Assembly: GCA_022839745.1 (NCBI GenBank)
Contig: JALHJB010000009.1
Span: 50,001 to 111,339, forward strand
Length of the DNA stretch: 61,339 nucleotides
Direction: 5' to 3'
From: Actinomycetes bacterium
Lineage (GTDB): Bacteria > Actinomycetota > Coriobacteriia > Anaerosomatales > Anaerosomataceae
The stretch's first letter is position 1. Each line of letters begins with the position of its first letter. Made by a program: the position numbers and the translations under genes. Under the pieces are notes generated by a model. That model made no database searches, had not been told where the DNA came from, and saw nothing but the letters and a program-made list of their open reading frames with translations. This document shows, one piece after another, positions 10,076 to 18,551 of this stretch.

Positions 10076-10459
10076 GTGGAGTTCGCGCTCATATGTCCTA
10101 ATGACGGCCGCATCGAACTGGGCTTGGAGAGTGTCACCGCAGTCGTGTTCCATGGGGCCGAATCCGTGGAAGTGGTTTTCGCGTGTCCTCACTGCGGTTC
10201 TACGTTGCGAGCCCTCCTGCCCACGCCGAACGTGATCGCGGCAGCTGCTATGGAGGTCGTCCGGCAACTGAACGAGGTGGAGGAGGCTGGCGGTCCATCG
10301 ATCGGCCCCGATGCCGGGGACGTCACCGCTGAGCGGCGTCGTCGCGAGGCCGCCGAGCGCCGCGAGCGGGAGAAGGCGGGAGAGCCGTACTGCGAGTACT
10401 TCCGCCGTCAGTTGGCGAATATCGAGTGCGTGGAGGACTTCCTCGCCGAGATGGGCTGA
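10076..10459 (+). CDS. hypothetical protein with N-terminal zinc-ribbon-like cysteines
   Basis: About 127 residues. Two cysteine groups, C-P-N-D-G near residue 6 and C-P-H-C near residues 38-41, resemble half-sites of a zinc ribbon. The C-terminal part is charged (an Arg/Glu-rich run followed by Y-C-E-Y-F-R-R). I do not recognise a family. GTG 10076 is preferred because GGAGGTGA lies at 10063-10070; the ATG at 10061 would contain that site inside its own codons and adds five residues. A TATCAT -10-like box lies at 10042-10047. Confidence 0.65.
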   Translation: MEFALICPNDGRIELGLESVTAVVFHGAESVEVVFACPHCGSTLRALLPTPNVIAAAAMEVVRQLNEVEEAGGPSIGPDAGDVTAERRRREAAERREREKAGEPYCEYFRRQLANIECVEDFLAEMG

Positions 10460-10493
10460 TCGAAGCCGTCACAGCAGACGATCCCCGGATGGA

Positions 10494-11180
10494 TCAGCGG
10501 TAGCGCCGAGGTCTGCGCCGTTTCGCGGAGTGTCGGGCCGGCAGTGCCAGGATCAGCCCCGCTACGAACCCGCCGATGTGCGCGAACCATGCCGTGCCGC
10601 CCGTTGTCGCAGCCGTGCCAAGGCTGGCGAGCCCGCTCCCCAGCTGCAGCACGAACCAAAAGCCGATCACCAGGTATGCGGGCACCCGGGCGACCTCGAT
10701 GAAGAAGAACACCGGGATGATCGTGACGATCGAGGCACCGGGGTACAACAACAGGTACCCGCCGAGCACACCGGCGATCGCCGCGCTCGCGCCGAGCATC
10801 GGTATGGTCGACGACGGTGCCGTCACGATCTGCGCAGAGGCCCCTACGATGCCGGCGACCAGGTAGAACAGGATGAACCGGACGGGGCCGAGGCGATCCT
10901 CGATGTTGTTCCCGAAGATCCACAGATACAGCATGTTGCCGATCAGGTGGACCCAGCCGGCGTGCATGAACATCGAGGTGAAGACCGTGGCGATCCCGGC
11001 GGGGGAGAACGGGTCGGCGAGCAGGCGGGCGGGCACGGTCGACCAGGTATACCAGAACGACTCGAGCGCTCGGGGGTCAAGGCTGTTCTCATAGACGAAC
11101 ACGCCGACGTTGGCGGCGATGAGCGCGATCGTGACCCAAGGGACTGATCGGGTCGGATTCTCATCTCGGATCGGGATCAC
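10494..11180 (-). CDS. rhomboid family intramembrane serine protease
   Basis: A 228-residue membrane protein with about six hydrophobic segments. The Ser of G-A-S-A (about Ser132) and the His of H-I-G-G-F (about His201) form the rhomboid catalytic dyad. The M-F-M-H-A-G-W-x-H-L-I-G-N-M-L-Y-L loop of the family lies at 70-86. It cuts single-pass membrane proteins; the substrate is unknown. GTG 11180 is chosen because AAGGA lies 7 nt upstream on the minus strand; the longer frame to 11264 adds a Pro-rich N-terminus without a site. Confidence 0.88.
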   Translation of the reverse strand: MIPIRDENPTRSVPWVTIALIAANVGVFVYENSLDPRALESFWYTWSTVPARLLADPFSPAGIATVFTSMFMHAGWVHLIGNMLYLWIFGNNIEDRLGPVRFILFYLVAGIVGASAQIVTAPSSTIPMLGASAAIAGVLGGYLLLYPGASIVTIIPVFFFIEVARVPAYLVIGFWFVLQLGSGLASLGTAATTGGTAWFAHIGGFVAGLILALPARHSAKRRRPRRYR

Positions 11181-11362
11181 GTTCGTGTCCTTCGTGTGTG
11201 GTGGGCCGGGCGCAGACGTCGGTTCACGTGGCGGCGCGAGCCGGGGGAGCGGCACGCTGCGCACGAGTGTACCGCAGGATGCATCGTACGCCGCGGATAG
11301 GGTATCTTCGGACAGAGCACGCGTCGGCGAGGCCGGCGGGCGATCGAAGGAGGAATGACGCG

Positions 11363-11926
11363 ATGGGATGGCTTCTCCCCTGTGCAGGAGGCCTGGGCCT
11401 GCTGGTCGTTGTGGTCCTTGTGGCCGTCATCGGCATCTACAACCGGCTGGTCACGCTGCGCAACCGCGTGAAGAACGCCTGGCAGCAGATCGATGTGCAG
11501 TTGCGTCGCCGCTACGACCTCATCCCGAACCTCGTCGAGACCGTGAAAGCGTACGCCGCTCATGAGAAGGAGACGTTCGAGAAGGTCATCACAGCTCGCA
11601 ACGCCGCCATGGGCGCTCAGACCGTCGCCGAGCACAGCCAGGCCGAGAACGCGCTCACGGGCACGCTCAAGAGCCTGTTCGCGCTGGCCGAGAGCTACCC
11701 GGACCTCAAGGCGAACCAGAACTTCATGATGCTCCAGGAGGAGCTCTCCGGGACCGAGTCGAAGATCGCGTTCGCGCGCCAGTTCTACAACGACGCGGTC
11801 ATGACCTACAACACAGCGCGCGAAACGTTCCCCTCGAACCTGCTCGCTGGCATGTTCGGCTTCCAGCCCGAGGAGGGCTTCGAGGTCGAGGGCGAGGCCC
11901 GCGAAGCTGTGAAGGTGCAGTTCTAG
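11363..11926 (+). CDS. lemA: LemA family membrane protein
   Basis: A 187-residue LemA family protein: one N-terminal hydrophobic helix (residues 5-25), then a helical domain with the family signature N-x-V-K-N-A-W-x-Q-I-D-V-Q-L-x-R-R-Y-D-L-I-P-N-L-V. AAGGAGG at 11347-11353 fixes ATG 11363. The htpX gene follows after 3 nt; LemA and M48 peptidase genes are very often paired, and the product is thought to act with the protease in envelope quality control. The exact function of LemA is not known. Confidence 0.92.
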   Translation: MGWLLPCAGGLGLLVVVVLVAVIGIYNRLVTLRNRVKNAWQQIDVQLRRRYDLIPNLVETVKAYAAHEKETFEKVITARNAAMGAQTVAEHSQAENALTGTLKSLFALAESYPDLKANQNFMMLQEELSGTESKIAFARQFYNDAVMTYNTARETFPSNLLAGMFGFQPEEGFEVEGEAREAVKVQF

Positions 11927-11929
11927 GCC

Positions 11930-12814
11930 GTGTACGACCAGATATCTTCGAACAAGTTCAAGAGCGCTGCCCTCATCACGGTGTTCGTGCTGCTCGTGGC
12001 ACTCATCGGATATGTGTTCGGCCAGGCCACCGACTGGGGCTACTTCGGGCTCGTGCTCGCGCTGGTCGTGGCGTTCGTCATGTCCTGGGGCTCGTACTGG
12101 TACTCGGACAAGATCGTGCTGTCGATGAGCCGTGCGCGGCCCGTGGACCGCACCGTTGAGCCGTACCTTGTGAACACGGTGGAGGGGCTTGCGATCGCCG
12201 CGGGCCTGCCGGTGCCGCGCGCGTACGTGATCGACGATCCGGCCCCCAACGCGTTCGCTACGGGGCGCAACCCGGACAACGCCGCGATCGCGGTCACGAC
12301 CGGTCTCGTGCAGATGATGAACCGTCAGGAGCTCGAAGGCGTGCTCGCCCATGAGCTTGCCCACATCAAGAACTACGACACGCTCATACAGACGCTCGCG
12401 GCCGTTCTTGCGGGCTCGGTGACCCTTATCTCCGAGTGGATGCTTCGGAGCTTCTGGTGGGGCGGTCGCGATCGTGATCGCGACTCGGGCCAGTTCGGGG
12501 CGATCATGATGGTAGCCGCGATCGTGCTTGCGCTGCTGGCCCCGCTTGCAGCCACATTGATCCAGTTGGCCATCTCGCGCAAACGTGAGTATCTGGCCGA
12601 TGCGAGCGCTGCGATGCTCACGCGCTATCCCCCGGGGCTTGCGGGCGCCCTGCGCAAGATCGGCGGAGACCGCAACATCCTCAAGGTCGCCAGCAAGGCG
12701 ACGGAGTCGCTCTACATCGTGAACCCCCTGAAGGCCCGGGGCGGCGCGATGAACGCGCTGTTCAATACCCATCCGCCGCTCGAAGACCGCATCGCCCGTT
12801 TGGAGGCGATGTGA
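11930..12814 (+). CDS. htpX: HtpX-type M48 membrane zinc metalloprotease
   Basis: A 294-residue membrane protease that degrades damaged membrane proteins. Zinc site H-E-L-A-H is at 141-145 and the third ligand is Glu220 in E-Y-L-A-D. Two hydrophobic helices precede the catalytic domain and another pair lies between the two zinc motifs. It starts with GTG 3 nt after lemA and ends 1 nt before lgt, so it is in the same transcript. Confidence 0.93.
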   Translation: MYDQISSNKFKSAALITVFVLLVALIGYVFGQATDWGYFGLVLALVVAFVMSWGSYWYSDKIVLSMSRARPVDRTVEPYLVNTVEGLAIAAGLPVPRAYVIDDPAPNAFATGRNPDNAAIAVTTGLVQMMNRQELEGVLAHELAHIKNYDTLIQTLAAVLAGSVTLISEWMLRSFWWGGRDRDRDSGQFGAIMMVAAIVLALLAPLAATLIQLAISRKREYLADASAAMLTRYPPGLAGALRKIGGDRNILKVASKATESLYIVNPLKARGGAMNALFNTHPPLEDRIARLEAM

Positions 12815-12815
12815 C

Positions 12816-13664
12816 ATGGTCGCATCGATAGCCTACCCCGCCATCGACCCGGTGGCCTTCTCGCTGGGTCCGTTGTCCGTACGCTGGTACGGATTGGCGT
12901 ACGTCGTGGGGTTCATATTGGCCGCGCTGGTGATGCGTTCGCTTTCCCGGCGATGGGACGTGGGGCTTTCCACGGACGACCTGCTCGACATCGTGCTGGT
13001 GGCCGTTGTGGGTCTTGTGGTCGGCGCTCGCCTGGGCTACGTGCTCTTCTACGGCGTTGGCGCGTATTGGTCGGAGCCGCTGTCAGTGCTCGCGTTCTGG
13101 GACGGGGGCATGTCGTTCCATGGCGGGCTGGTGGGCGTCCTGATCGCGGGAGCGGTGATCGCGAAGCGCAAGGGCGTGTCGGCGCTTCGGTTGTTCGACA
13201 TGGGCGCGGTGGGTGCCCCGCTGGGCCTGTTCTTCGGCCGCATCGCCAACTTCGTGAACGGCGAGCTATGGGGCCGTGTGACCGACGCCCCGTGGGGGAT
13301 GGTGTTCCCGAGGGCGCCGGGTGACTTGCCTCGCCACCCCTCGCAGCTCTACGAAGCGGCGCTCGAAGGACTGGTCCTCTTCGTGGTGATGTGGCTTCTG
13401 TCGCGCCGCAAGCGTGGTGACGGCTTCATGATCGGCGCGATGGTCGCACTGTACGGCGTGTTCCGCATCGTCGTCGAGTTCTTCCGCGAGCCCGATCTTC
13501 AGCTCGGCTTCATCGCCGGCGGTCTGACGATGGGTCAGATCCTGAGCGTGCCGATGGTGCTTGTGGGCGTGTGGCTGGTCTGGCGCGCTTCGAAGCGTGG
13601 ACCCGGCTCCGCTGATGATGGCGACGCGCGCCTAGGCGCAGGGATCGATGGTCCAGCAGGGTGA
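12816..13664 (+). CDS. lgt: prolipoprotein diacylglyceryl transferase
   Basis: A 282-residue polytopic enzyme that attaches diacylglycerol to the lipobox cysteine of prolipoproteins. Family motifs include R-W-Y-G-L near residues 23-27, M-S-F-H-G-G-L and the signature G-R-I-A-N-F-V-N-G-E-L-W-G. It is the first step for the lipoproteins encoded nearby (14006, 20480, 42704). The 3' end overlaps a convergent small gene by 33 bp. Confidence 0.95.
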   Translation: MVASIAYPAIDPVAFSLGPLSVRWYGLAYVVGFILAALVMRSLSRRWDVGLSTDDLLDIVLVAVVGLVVGARLGYVLFYGVGAYWSEPLSVLAFWDGGMSFHGGLVGVLIAGAVIAKRKGVSALRLFDMGAVGAPLGLFFGRIANFVNGELWGRVTDAPWGMVFPRAPGDLPRHPSQLYEAALEGLVLFVVMWLLSRRKRGDGFMIGAMVALYGVFRIVVEFFREPDLQLGFIAGGLTMGQILSVPMVLVGVWLVWRASKRGPGSADDGDARLGAGIDGPAG

Positions 13665-13829
13665 TTCCCGCTGGATGCACTTCATTGCCTCGCTCGGCGC
13701 AAGGCGGCGAAGAGGCTGGCACTTGGTGCAGTAGAACTGCGGCAGCCCCCCGACGATGTCCTTCACGTCAGGGTCCTCGTATGCGCAGGGGTCCTGTTGT
13801 TCGAGGATGTGGAGCAGGAAGCACGGCAT
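13632..13829 (-). CDS. small Cys-containing hypothetical protein
   Basis: A 65-residue protein with cysteines at positions 3, 15, 34, 37, 51, 58 and 64, including a C-T-K-C pair that could bind metal. I do not recognise a family. It is supported by a TGGAGG site just before ATG 13829 and by a near-consensus TATACT box upstream. It converges on lgt and overlaps the last 33 bp of that gene. Confidence 0.6.
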   Translation of the reverse strand: MPCFLLHILEQQDPCAYEDPDVKDIVGGLPQFYCTKCQPLRRLAPSEAMKCIQRESPCWTIDPCA

Positions 13830-13855
13830 AGCGGTCCTCCATCGTCTGCCTCAAG

Positions 13856-13861
13856 AGTATA
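13856..13861 (-). promoter_or_regulatory. -10 box for the small Cys-containing gene
   Basis: TATACT on the minus strand, 26 nt before ATG 13829. The -35 region is weak. Confidence 0.4.
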
Positions 13862-13950
13862 CGTCCGCAGCGTCCCGAGCGTGTGATCGATCGGCGGCAG
13901 CCCGGGAGCGCGTGCAGGGTGACACGGCGATGACGGTCGGCGCGTCCGCA

Positions 13951-13979
13951 TTGACCCCCCTGGTGCGCATTCCTATGCT
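13951..13979 (+). promoter_or_regulatory. promoter of the DUF3048 lipoprotein gene
   Basis: TTGACC (13951-13956), a 17-bp spacer and TATGCT (13974-13979) form a near-consensus vegetative promoter 26 nt before ATG 14006. Confidence 0.65.
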
Positions 13980-14005
13980 GGGCGGGAACCGAAGGAGGAG
14001 TCTTG

Positions 14006-15049
14006 ATGGTCCGACGCATCATCGCAACGCTCGTTGCCCTGTCGCTCGTGCTGTTCGGCGCTGCCGGCTGTGGCGACAAGGAGGCCGAGGTCGTGTCCAG
14101 CTGGCCCGACGCCATCGGCGAGCGGCCGTCCGAGAAGCCGCCCGAGCCCGTCCTGTGGCCGCTCACTGGTCTCGAGGCTCCGTCGGCGGAGGCGCTCACC
14201 GCTCGCGTCGTCTCGATCAAGGTCGAGAATTCGCGTGAGTCGCGTCCCCAGACCAACCTGCAGGCGGCCGATGTGGTCTACGAGACTGTCACCGAAGGTG
14301 GCATCACACGTTTCAACGCGCTGTTCCACTCCCAGGCGCCGGAGGTGGTCGGTCCGGTCAGGTCCGCGCGCCTCTCCGACGTGGACATCGTGCCGCAGTA
14401 CAATGCGCTGTTCTGTTTCTCGGGCGCGAGCTCCGCTGTGAACGCCAAGGTGCGTGCGAGCGGCATCGACAACCTGAGCGAGGACGCCGGCATCACGCGG
14501 CCGTTCACCCGCTCGAACGATCGCCCGCGCCCGCACAATCTCTACGCGTCGGTCGCGGGACTGCGGGCCGAGGCGGAGCGGCGTGGCATGGCCACGACGG
14601 CGAAGGTGACTGGCCTCGCGTTCGCCAAGCCGTCGGAGATGACGACCGGCACGCCCGTCGCCTCCGTGGACATCCCGTTCTCCTCGTACAACAAGGTCAC
14701 CTGGAACTACGACAGCGCATCGGACTCCTACCTGCGCGTGAACAACAGCACGCCGTTCACCGACAAGGCGACCGGGCAGCAGGTCTCGGCGCGCAACGTC
14801 GTGGTCATCTGGGCCAAGTACACCGCTGCCAGCCGCGACAAGGCGGGCAGCACCACCTACGACATCGCCCTGGTGGGCAACGGTCGTGCCAGCGTTTTCC
14901 GCAATGGCCAGGTGTTCAATGGCACATGGGAGGGGGCTGCCGACGCGCCGCCGGTCTTCAAGGCCGAGGACGGAACGCAGATCAAGCTGCAGCCGGGCAA
15001 CACCTGGTTCCAGGTCGTCGACACCTCGGTCAACATCGCGATGAAGTAG
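14006..15049 (+). CDS. DUF3048 (YerB-like) lipoprotein
   Basis: A 347-residue secreted lipoprotein. A hydrophobic signal ends in the lipobox L-F-G-A-A-G-C, putting the lipidated Cys at about residue 22. The mature part matches DUF3048, with the segments P-L-T-G-L, N-S-R-E-S-R-P-Q-x-N-L, E-x-G-I-T-R-F and G-P-V-R-S-A-R. The family role is unknown, though B. subtilis YerB is the reference member. ATG 14006 is chosen over TTG 14003; AAGGAGG at 13992-13998 supports it. It has its own promoter and no obvious operon partner. Confidence 0.9.
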   Translation: MVRRIIATLVALSLVLFGAAGCGDKEAEVVSSWPDAIGERPSEKPPEPVLWPLTGLEAPSAEALTARVVSIKVENSRESRPQTNLQAADVVYETVTEGGITRFNALFHSQAPEVVGPVRSARLSDVDIVPQYNALFCFSGASSAVNAKVRASGIDNLSEDAGITRPFTRSNDRPRPHNLYASVAGLRAEAERRGMATTAKVTGLAFAKPSEMTTGTPVASVDIPFSSYNKVTWNYDSASDSYLRVNNSTPFTDKATGQQVSARNVVVIWAKYTAASRDKAGSTTYDIALVGNGRASVFRNGQVFNGTWEGAADAPPVFKAEDGTQIKLQPGNTWFQVVDTSVNIAMK

Positions 15050-15072
15050 TCGCCATGTCTCGCACGTCAAGG

Positions 15073-15101
15073 TTGTTCGCACGGGCGTGCGCGGGTAGAA
15101 T
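15073..15101 (+). promoter_or_regulatory. pdxST promoter
   Basis: TTGTTC (15073-15078), a 17-bp spacer and TAGAAT (15096-15101). An ATG in frame with pdxS begins 9 nt after the -10 box at 15111, and the ribosome-site-supported start is 57 nt further on. Confidence 0.6.
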
Positions 15102-15167
15102 CTGTAGGCCATGACCCCACCGGGACGCCGCGGCGTACCCTTCTTCACTGAGGAGCGAGCGCATCAG

Positions 15168-16061
15168 ATGAGCGAACAAGCGACCACAGGCACACTCCGC
15201 GTAAAGACCGGCCTCGCCGAGATGCTCAAGGGCGGCGTCATCATGGATGTCGTCACTCCCGAGCAGGCCAAGATCGCCGAGGATGCGGGCGCGGTCGCCG
15301 TCATGGCGCTCGAGCGCGTACCGGCCGACATCCGCGCCGCCGGTGGTGTCGCCCGGATGGCTGACCCCACGATCGTCGAGGCCATCGTCGACTCGGTCTC
15401 CATCCCGGTCATGGCCAAGTGTCGCATCGGCCACTTCGTGGAGGCACAGATCCTGGAGTCGCTCGGCGTCGACTACATCGACGAGTCCGAGGTTCTCACC
15501 CCGGCCGATGACGAGTACCACGTGAACAAGTGGGACTTCAAGGTCCCGTTCGTGTGCGGCGCCCGCAACCTCGGTGAGGCGCTCCGCCGCCTCGGCGAAG
15601 GCGCGGCGATGATCCGCACAAAGGGCGAGCCCGGCACCGGCAACGTCGTCGAGGCCGTTCGCCACATGCGCACCATGCTCGATGAGATCGCGTGGGTCGC
15701 GGGACTCCGCGAGGAGCAGCTCTTCGGTGCCGCAAAGGACCTCCAGGCGCCGTACGAGCTCGTGAAGTGGGTGCACGAGCACGGCACGCTTCCCGTGGTG
15801 AACTTCTCCGCGGGCGGCATCGCCACACCGGCGGATGCGGCGCTCATGATGCAGCTTGGATGCGATGGCGTGTTCGTGGGCAGCGGCATCTTCAAGAGCG
15901 GCGATCCGGCCAAGCGCGCCAGGGCCATCGTGGAGGCCACCACGCACTACAACGACCCGGACATCATCGCTCGCGTGTCGCGCGACCTTGGCGAGGCGAT
16001 GGTGGGCATCAACATCTCGGACATCCCCGACGCCGAGCGTATGCAGGAGCGGGGCTGGTAG
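15168..16061 (+). CDS. pdxS: pyridoxal 5'-phosphate synthase, lyase subunit
   Basis: A 297-residue TIM-barrel enzyme that builds PLP from ribose 5-phosphate, glyceraldehyde 3-phosphate and ammonia. The two catalytic lysines are visible: Lys84 in A-K-C-R-I-G-H-F and Lys152 in R-T-K-G-E-P-G-T-G-N. ATG 15168 (MSEQATT) gives the usual length and is preceded by GAGGAGC at 15150. The in-frame ATG 15111 would add 19 residues not typical of the family. It forms a complex with PdxT, encoded 2 nt downstream. Confidence 0.96.
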   Translation: MSEQATTGTLRVKTGLAEMLKGGVIMDVVTPEQAKIAEDAGAVAVMALERVPADIRAAGGVARMADPTIVEAIVDSVSIPVMAKCRIGHFVEAQILESLGVDYIDESEVLTPADDEYHVNKWDFKVPFVCGARNLGEALRRLGEGAAMIRTKGEPGTGNVVEAVRHMRTMLDEIAWVAGLREEQLFGAAKDLQAPYELVKWVHEHGTLPVVNFSAGGIATPADAALMMQLGCDGVFVGSGIFKSGDPAKRARAIVEATTHYNDPDIIARVSRDLGEAMVGINISDIPDAERMQERGW

Positions 16062-16063
16062 TC

Positions 16064-16642
16064 GTGCGTGTCGGCGTCCTCGCGCTGCAGGGCGCGTTCA
16101 GGGAGCACATCCTGGTGTTCGAGGCGCTTGGTGCGTCAACGGTGGCGGTACGGCTGCCAGAGCAGATGGAAGGGCTCGACGGTCTTGTGCTACCGGGCGG
16201 GGAGTCCACGGCCATCGCGAAACTCATGCGTGCCTACGGGTTCTACGAGGCGATCCGCGGCAGGCTCGAGACGGGGATGGCCGTGTGGGGCACGTGTGCG
16301 GGTGCGATCCTGATGGCCCGGGAGATCGGTGACGCGCGCCCCGATCAGGAGCCGCTCGGTCTCATGGACATCGTTGTCCGGCGGAACGCGTACGGTCGGC
16401 AGGTCGACTCGTTCGAGGCGCCCCTGCACTTCCGCCACATCGGGGAGCCCTACCCCGGCGTCTTCATCCGCGCACCGTACATCGAGAGCGTCGGCGAAGG
16501 TGTGGAAGTGCTCGCCGAGCACGATGGGCGCATCGTGGCCGCACGAGAAGAGCGGCTCTTGGCTACCACGTTTCACCCGGAACTCACCGTTGATCTCCGG
16601 GTGCATCGGTTCTTCATCGAGCAGATCGTCGCAGTGCAGTAG
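16064..16642 (+). CDS. pdxT: pyridoxal 5'-phosphate synthase, glutaminase subunit
   Basis: A 192-residue class I glutamine amidotransferase that supplies ammonia to PdxS. The catalytic triad is Cys78 (W-G-T-C-A-G), His171 and Glu173 (F-H-P-E). The N-terminus V-G-V-L-A-L-Q-G-A-F-R-E-H is diagnostic. GTG 16064 lies 2 nt after the pdxS stop. Confidence 0.96.
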   Translation: MRVGVLALQGAFREHILVFEALGASTVAVRLPEQMEGLDGLVLPGGESTAIAKLMRAYGFYEAIRGRLETGMAVWGTCAGAILMAREIGDARPDQEPLGLMDIVVRRNAYGRQVDSFEAPLHFRHIGEPYPGVFIRAPYIESVGEGVEVLAEHDGRIVAAREERLLATTFHPELTVDLRVHRFFIEQIVAVQ

Positions 16643-16654
16643 AAGGGACCCGCG

Positions 16655-17413
16655 ATGTCCGGACATTCCAAATGGGCGACCACCAAACACCGCAAGGCCG
16701 CGGTAGACGCGAAACGTGCGGTGCTGTTCTCAAAGCTCTCGCGCATCATCACGGTTGCCGCCAAGACCGGTGGCGACCCGAACCCTGATAACAATGCGTC
16801 TCTGGCAGCCGCGATCGCCAAGGCGAAGTCGTACTCCCTGCCCAAGGACAAGATCGAGACGGCGATCGCCAAAGCGTTCGGCGCGGGTGCAGATGCGGCC
16901 AACTTCGAGGAAGTCGTGTATGAGGGCTATGGCCCGGCTGGCGTGGCGATCTACGTCGAGGCTCTGACCGACAACCGTAACCGCACTGCTGCCGATGTGC
17001 GCGCCGCGTTCACACGGGCCGGAGGCAATCTTGGCGCTACGGGCTCGGTGGCTTTCCAGTTCGAGCGTCGTGGCGAGATCACCGTGGATGCCGCTGGCGC
17101 ACCCGATGAGGACGAGCTCATGCTGCTGGTGGCTGACGCGGGCGGGGAGGACCTCGAGGCCGTGGAAGACGGCTTCGTGGTGTACACCGCGCCGGCCGAC
17201 GTGATGCCGGTGAAGAACGCGCTCGAGGATGCCGGGGTGCCGGTCAAGGGTGCCGAGCTCGTCATGGAGCCTACCACGCCGGTGGCCGTGACGATCGAGG
17301 ATGCGAAGAAGGTGCTGCGGCTCGTGGACAGGCTCGAAGAGTCGGATGATGTCCAGAGCGTCTATCACACGATGGAGCTGACCGACGAGATCGCTGCCGC
17401 CCTCGAGGAGTAG
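16655..17413 (+). CDS. yebC: YebC/PmpR family protein
   Basis: A 252-residue protein of the YebC family, with the signature start M-S-G-H-S-K-W-x-T-x-K-H-x-K and the segments G-G-D-P-x-x-N and R-G-E-I. Members act as DNA-binding regulators, and YebC is also reported to ease ribosome stalling on difficult sequences. Position directly before ruvC is a common arrangement in bacteria. It follows pdxT by 12 nt with AGAAGGGA as ribosome site, so may be read from the pdx promoter. Confidence 0.95.
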   Translation: MSGHSKWATTKHRKAAVDAKRAVLFSKLSRIITVAAKTGGDPNPDNNASLAAAIAKAKSYSLPKDKIETAIAKAFGAGADAANFEEVVYEGYGPAGVAIYVEALTDNRNRTAADVRAAFTRAGGNLGATGSVAFQFERRGEITVDAAGAPDEDELMLLVADAGGEDLEAVEDGFVVYTAPADVMPVKNALEDAGVPVKGAELVMEPTTPVAVTIEDAKKVLRLVDRLEESDDVQSVYHTMELTDEIAAALEE

Positions 17414-17419
17414 CCTCGC

Positions 17420-17448
17420 TTTACCGTGTCGGACCCGCGCGGTAGACT
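17420..17448 (+). promoter_or_regulatory. ruvC promoter
   Basis: TTTACC (17420-17425), a 17-bp spacer and TAGACT (17443-17448). An ATG in frame with ruvC begins exactly 6 nt after the -10 box, at 17455. Confidence 0.6.
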
Positions 17449-17484
17449 GAACATATGTTCGATTGTCGCCAGTGGGGAGTCCGC

Positions 17485-17973
17485 GTGATCGTTCTGGGTA
17501 TAGACCCCGGTCTGAAGAACACGGGGTGGGGCGTGGTCGAGCAGCGCGGCAGCGCTCTGCGGTGTCTCGCATACGGATGCATCGTCACCGATGCGCACAC
17601 TCCGGTCGCCGACCGTCTGGCTGCTATCCACGGCGGTATCGACAGGGTCATCCAGCGGTACCGGCCCACCGGCTGTGGTATCGAGAACGTGTACTTCTCG
17701 ACCAACGCCAAGACAGCGTTCGCCACCGGGCAGGCACGCGGTGTCGCACTGCTTGCCGTCGCGGGTATGGAGATCGGCGAGTACGGACCGGGCGAGATCA
17801 AGCTCTCGACCGTCGGGAACGGCAGTGCGGACAAGGAGCAGGTGCAGTACATGGTACGCGCGATACTCGACCTTCCGCAGATACCCGAACCCGATCACGC
17901 GGCCGACGCGCTGGCCGCGGCGATAACACATGTGAACATGCGGGTCACTCGTGCGGGGGAGCGTGTCCGGTGA
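17485..17973 (+). CDS. ruvC: Holliday junction endonuclease RuvC
   Basis: A 162-residue resolvase. Acidic catalytic residues are Asp7 (G-I-D-P-G), Glu67 (I-E-N-V-Y), and the His138/Asp141 pair of D-H-A-A-D-A. GTG 17485 is preceded by GGGGAG and gives the usual N-terminus. An in-frame ATG at 17455, six bases after the -10 box, could give a 10-residue longer leaderless product. The stop overlaps the ruvA GTG by 4 bp. Confidence 0.95.
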   Translation: MIVLGIDPGLKNTGWGVVEQRGSALRCLAYGCIVTDAHTPVADRLAAIHGGIDRVIQRYRPTGCGIENVYFSTNAKTAFATGQARGVALLAVAGMEIGEYGPGEIKLSTVGNGSADKEQVQYMVRAILDLPQIPEPDHAADALAAAITHVNMRVTRAGERVR

Positions 17974-18551
17974 TCGCGCAGGTGACCGGGCGGCTTACCG
18001 CGAAGTCCGCGACCGCGTGCGTCATCGACGTCGGCGGTCTGGGTCTGCGCGTCGCCATGGCCACCGGAGCGCTCGCGCGTCTTCCGGTGATCGGTGATGA
18101 GGTCACGGTCTTCACGCACCTCCAGGTCAGGGAAGACGATCTGTCGCTCTACGGCTTCGAGAGCCTCGATGAGCGGGAGCTCTTCGAGAAGCTGATAGCC
18201 GTGAGCGGTGTGGGGCCCAAAGTCGCACTCGCGGTGTTATCGGCGCTCAGCCCTGCAGCGCTCAAGGAGGCCGTTCTCAGGGAGGATGACGCGCTGATCG
18301 CCACCGTCCCGGGCATCGGCAAGAAGACGGCACAGCGACTCATCATCGAACTCAAGGACCGCCTCGGCGACCTGACCAGCGATATGCGTCAGGCCAGCTC
18401 AGGCAGCGCGAGCGCCGAGGCCTCCGACGCCCTGGCGGCGATGGGATTCAGTGCGGCGGAGATCGCGGCCGCGCTCAAAGGCTACGACGGCCCCGGCGAC
18501 GCCCCGGCGCTGTTGCGATACGCGCTCAGGCGCCTCGGAGGGAGCATGTGA
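17970..18551 (+). CDS. ruvA: Holliday junction helicase subunit RuvA
   Basis: A 193-residue protein that binds the four-way junction and loads RuvB. The N-terminal OB-fold is followed by two helix-hairpin-helix motifs (V-S-G-V-G-P-K and V-P-G-I-G-K-K-T-A-Q-R-L) and a small C-terminal RuvB-binding domain after a flexible Ser/Ala linker. GTG 17970 overlaps ruvC by 4 bp, with GGGGGAG upstream. Confidence 0.95.
   Translation: MIAQVTGRLTAKSATACVIDVGGLGLRVAMATGALARLPVIGDEVTVFTHLQVREDDLSLYGFESLDERELFEKLIAVSGVGPKVALAVLSALSPAALKEAVLREDDALIATVPGIGKKTAQRLIIELKDRLGDLTSDMRQASSGSASAEASDALAAMGFSAAEIAAALKGYDGPGDAPALLRYALRRLGGSM

Noticed and set aside
11177..12817. Long minus-strand open frame opposite lemA and htpX
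   Set aside because: It is antisense to two well-recognised genes, has Arg/His-rich composition typical of GC-rich shadow frames, and no ribosome site.
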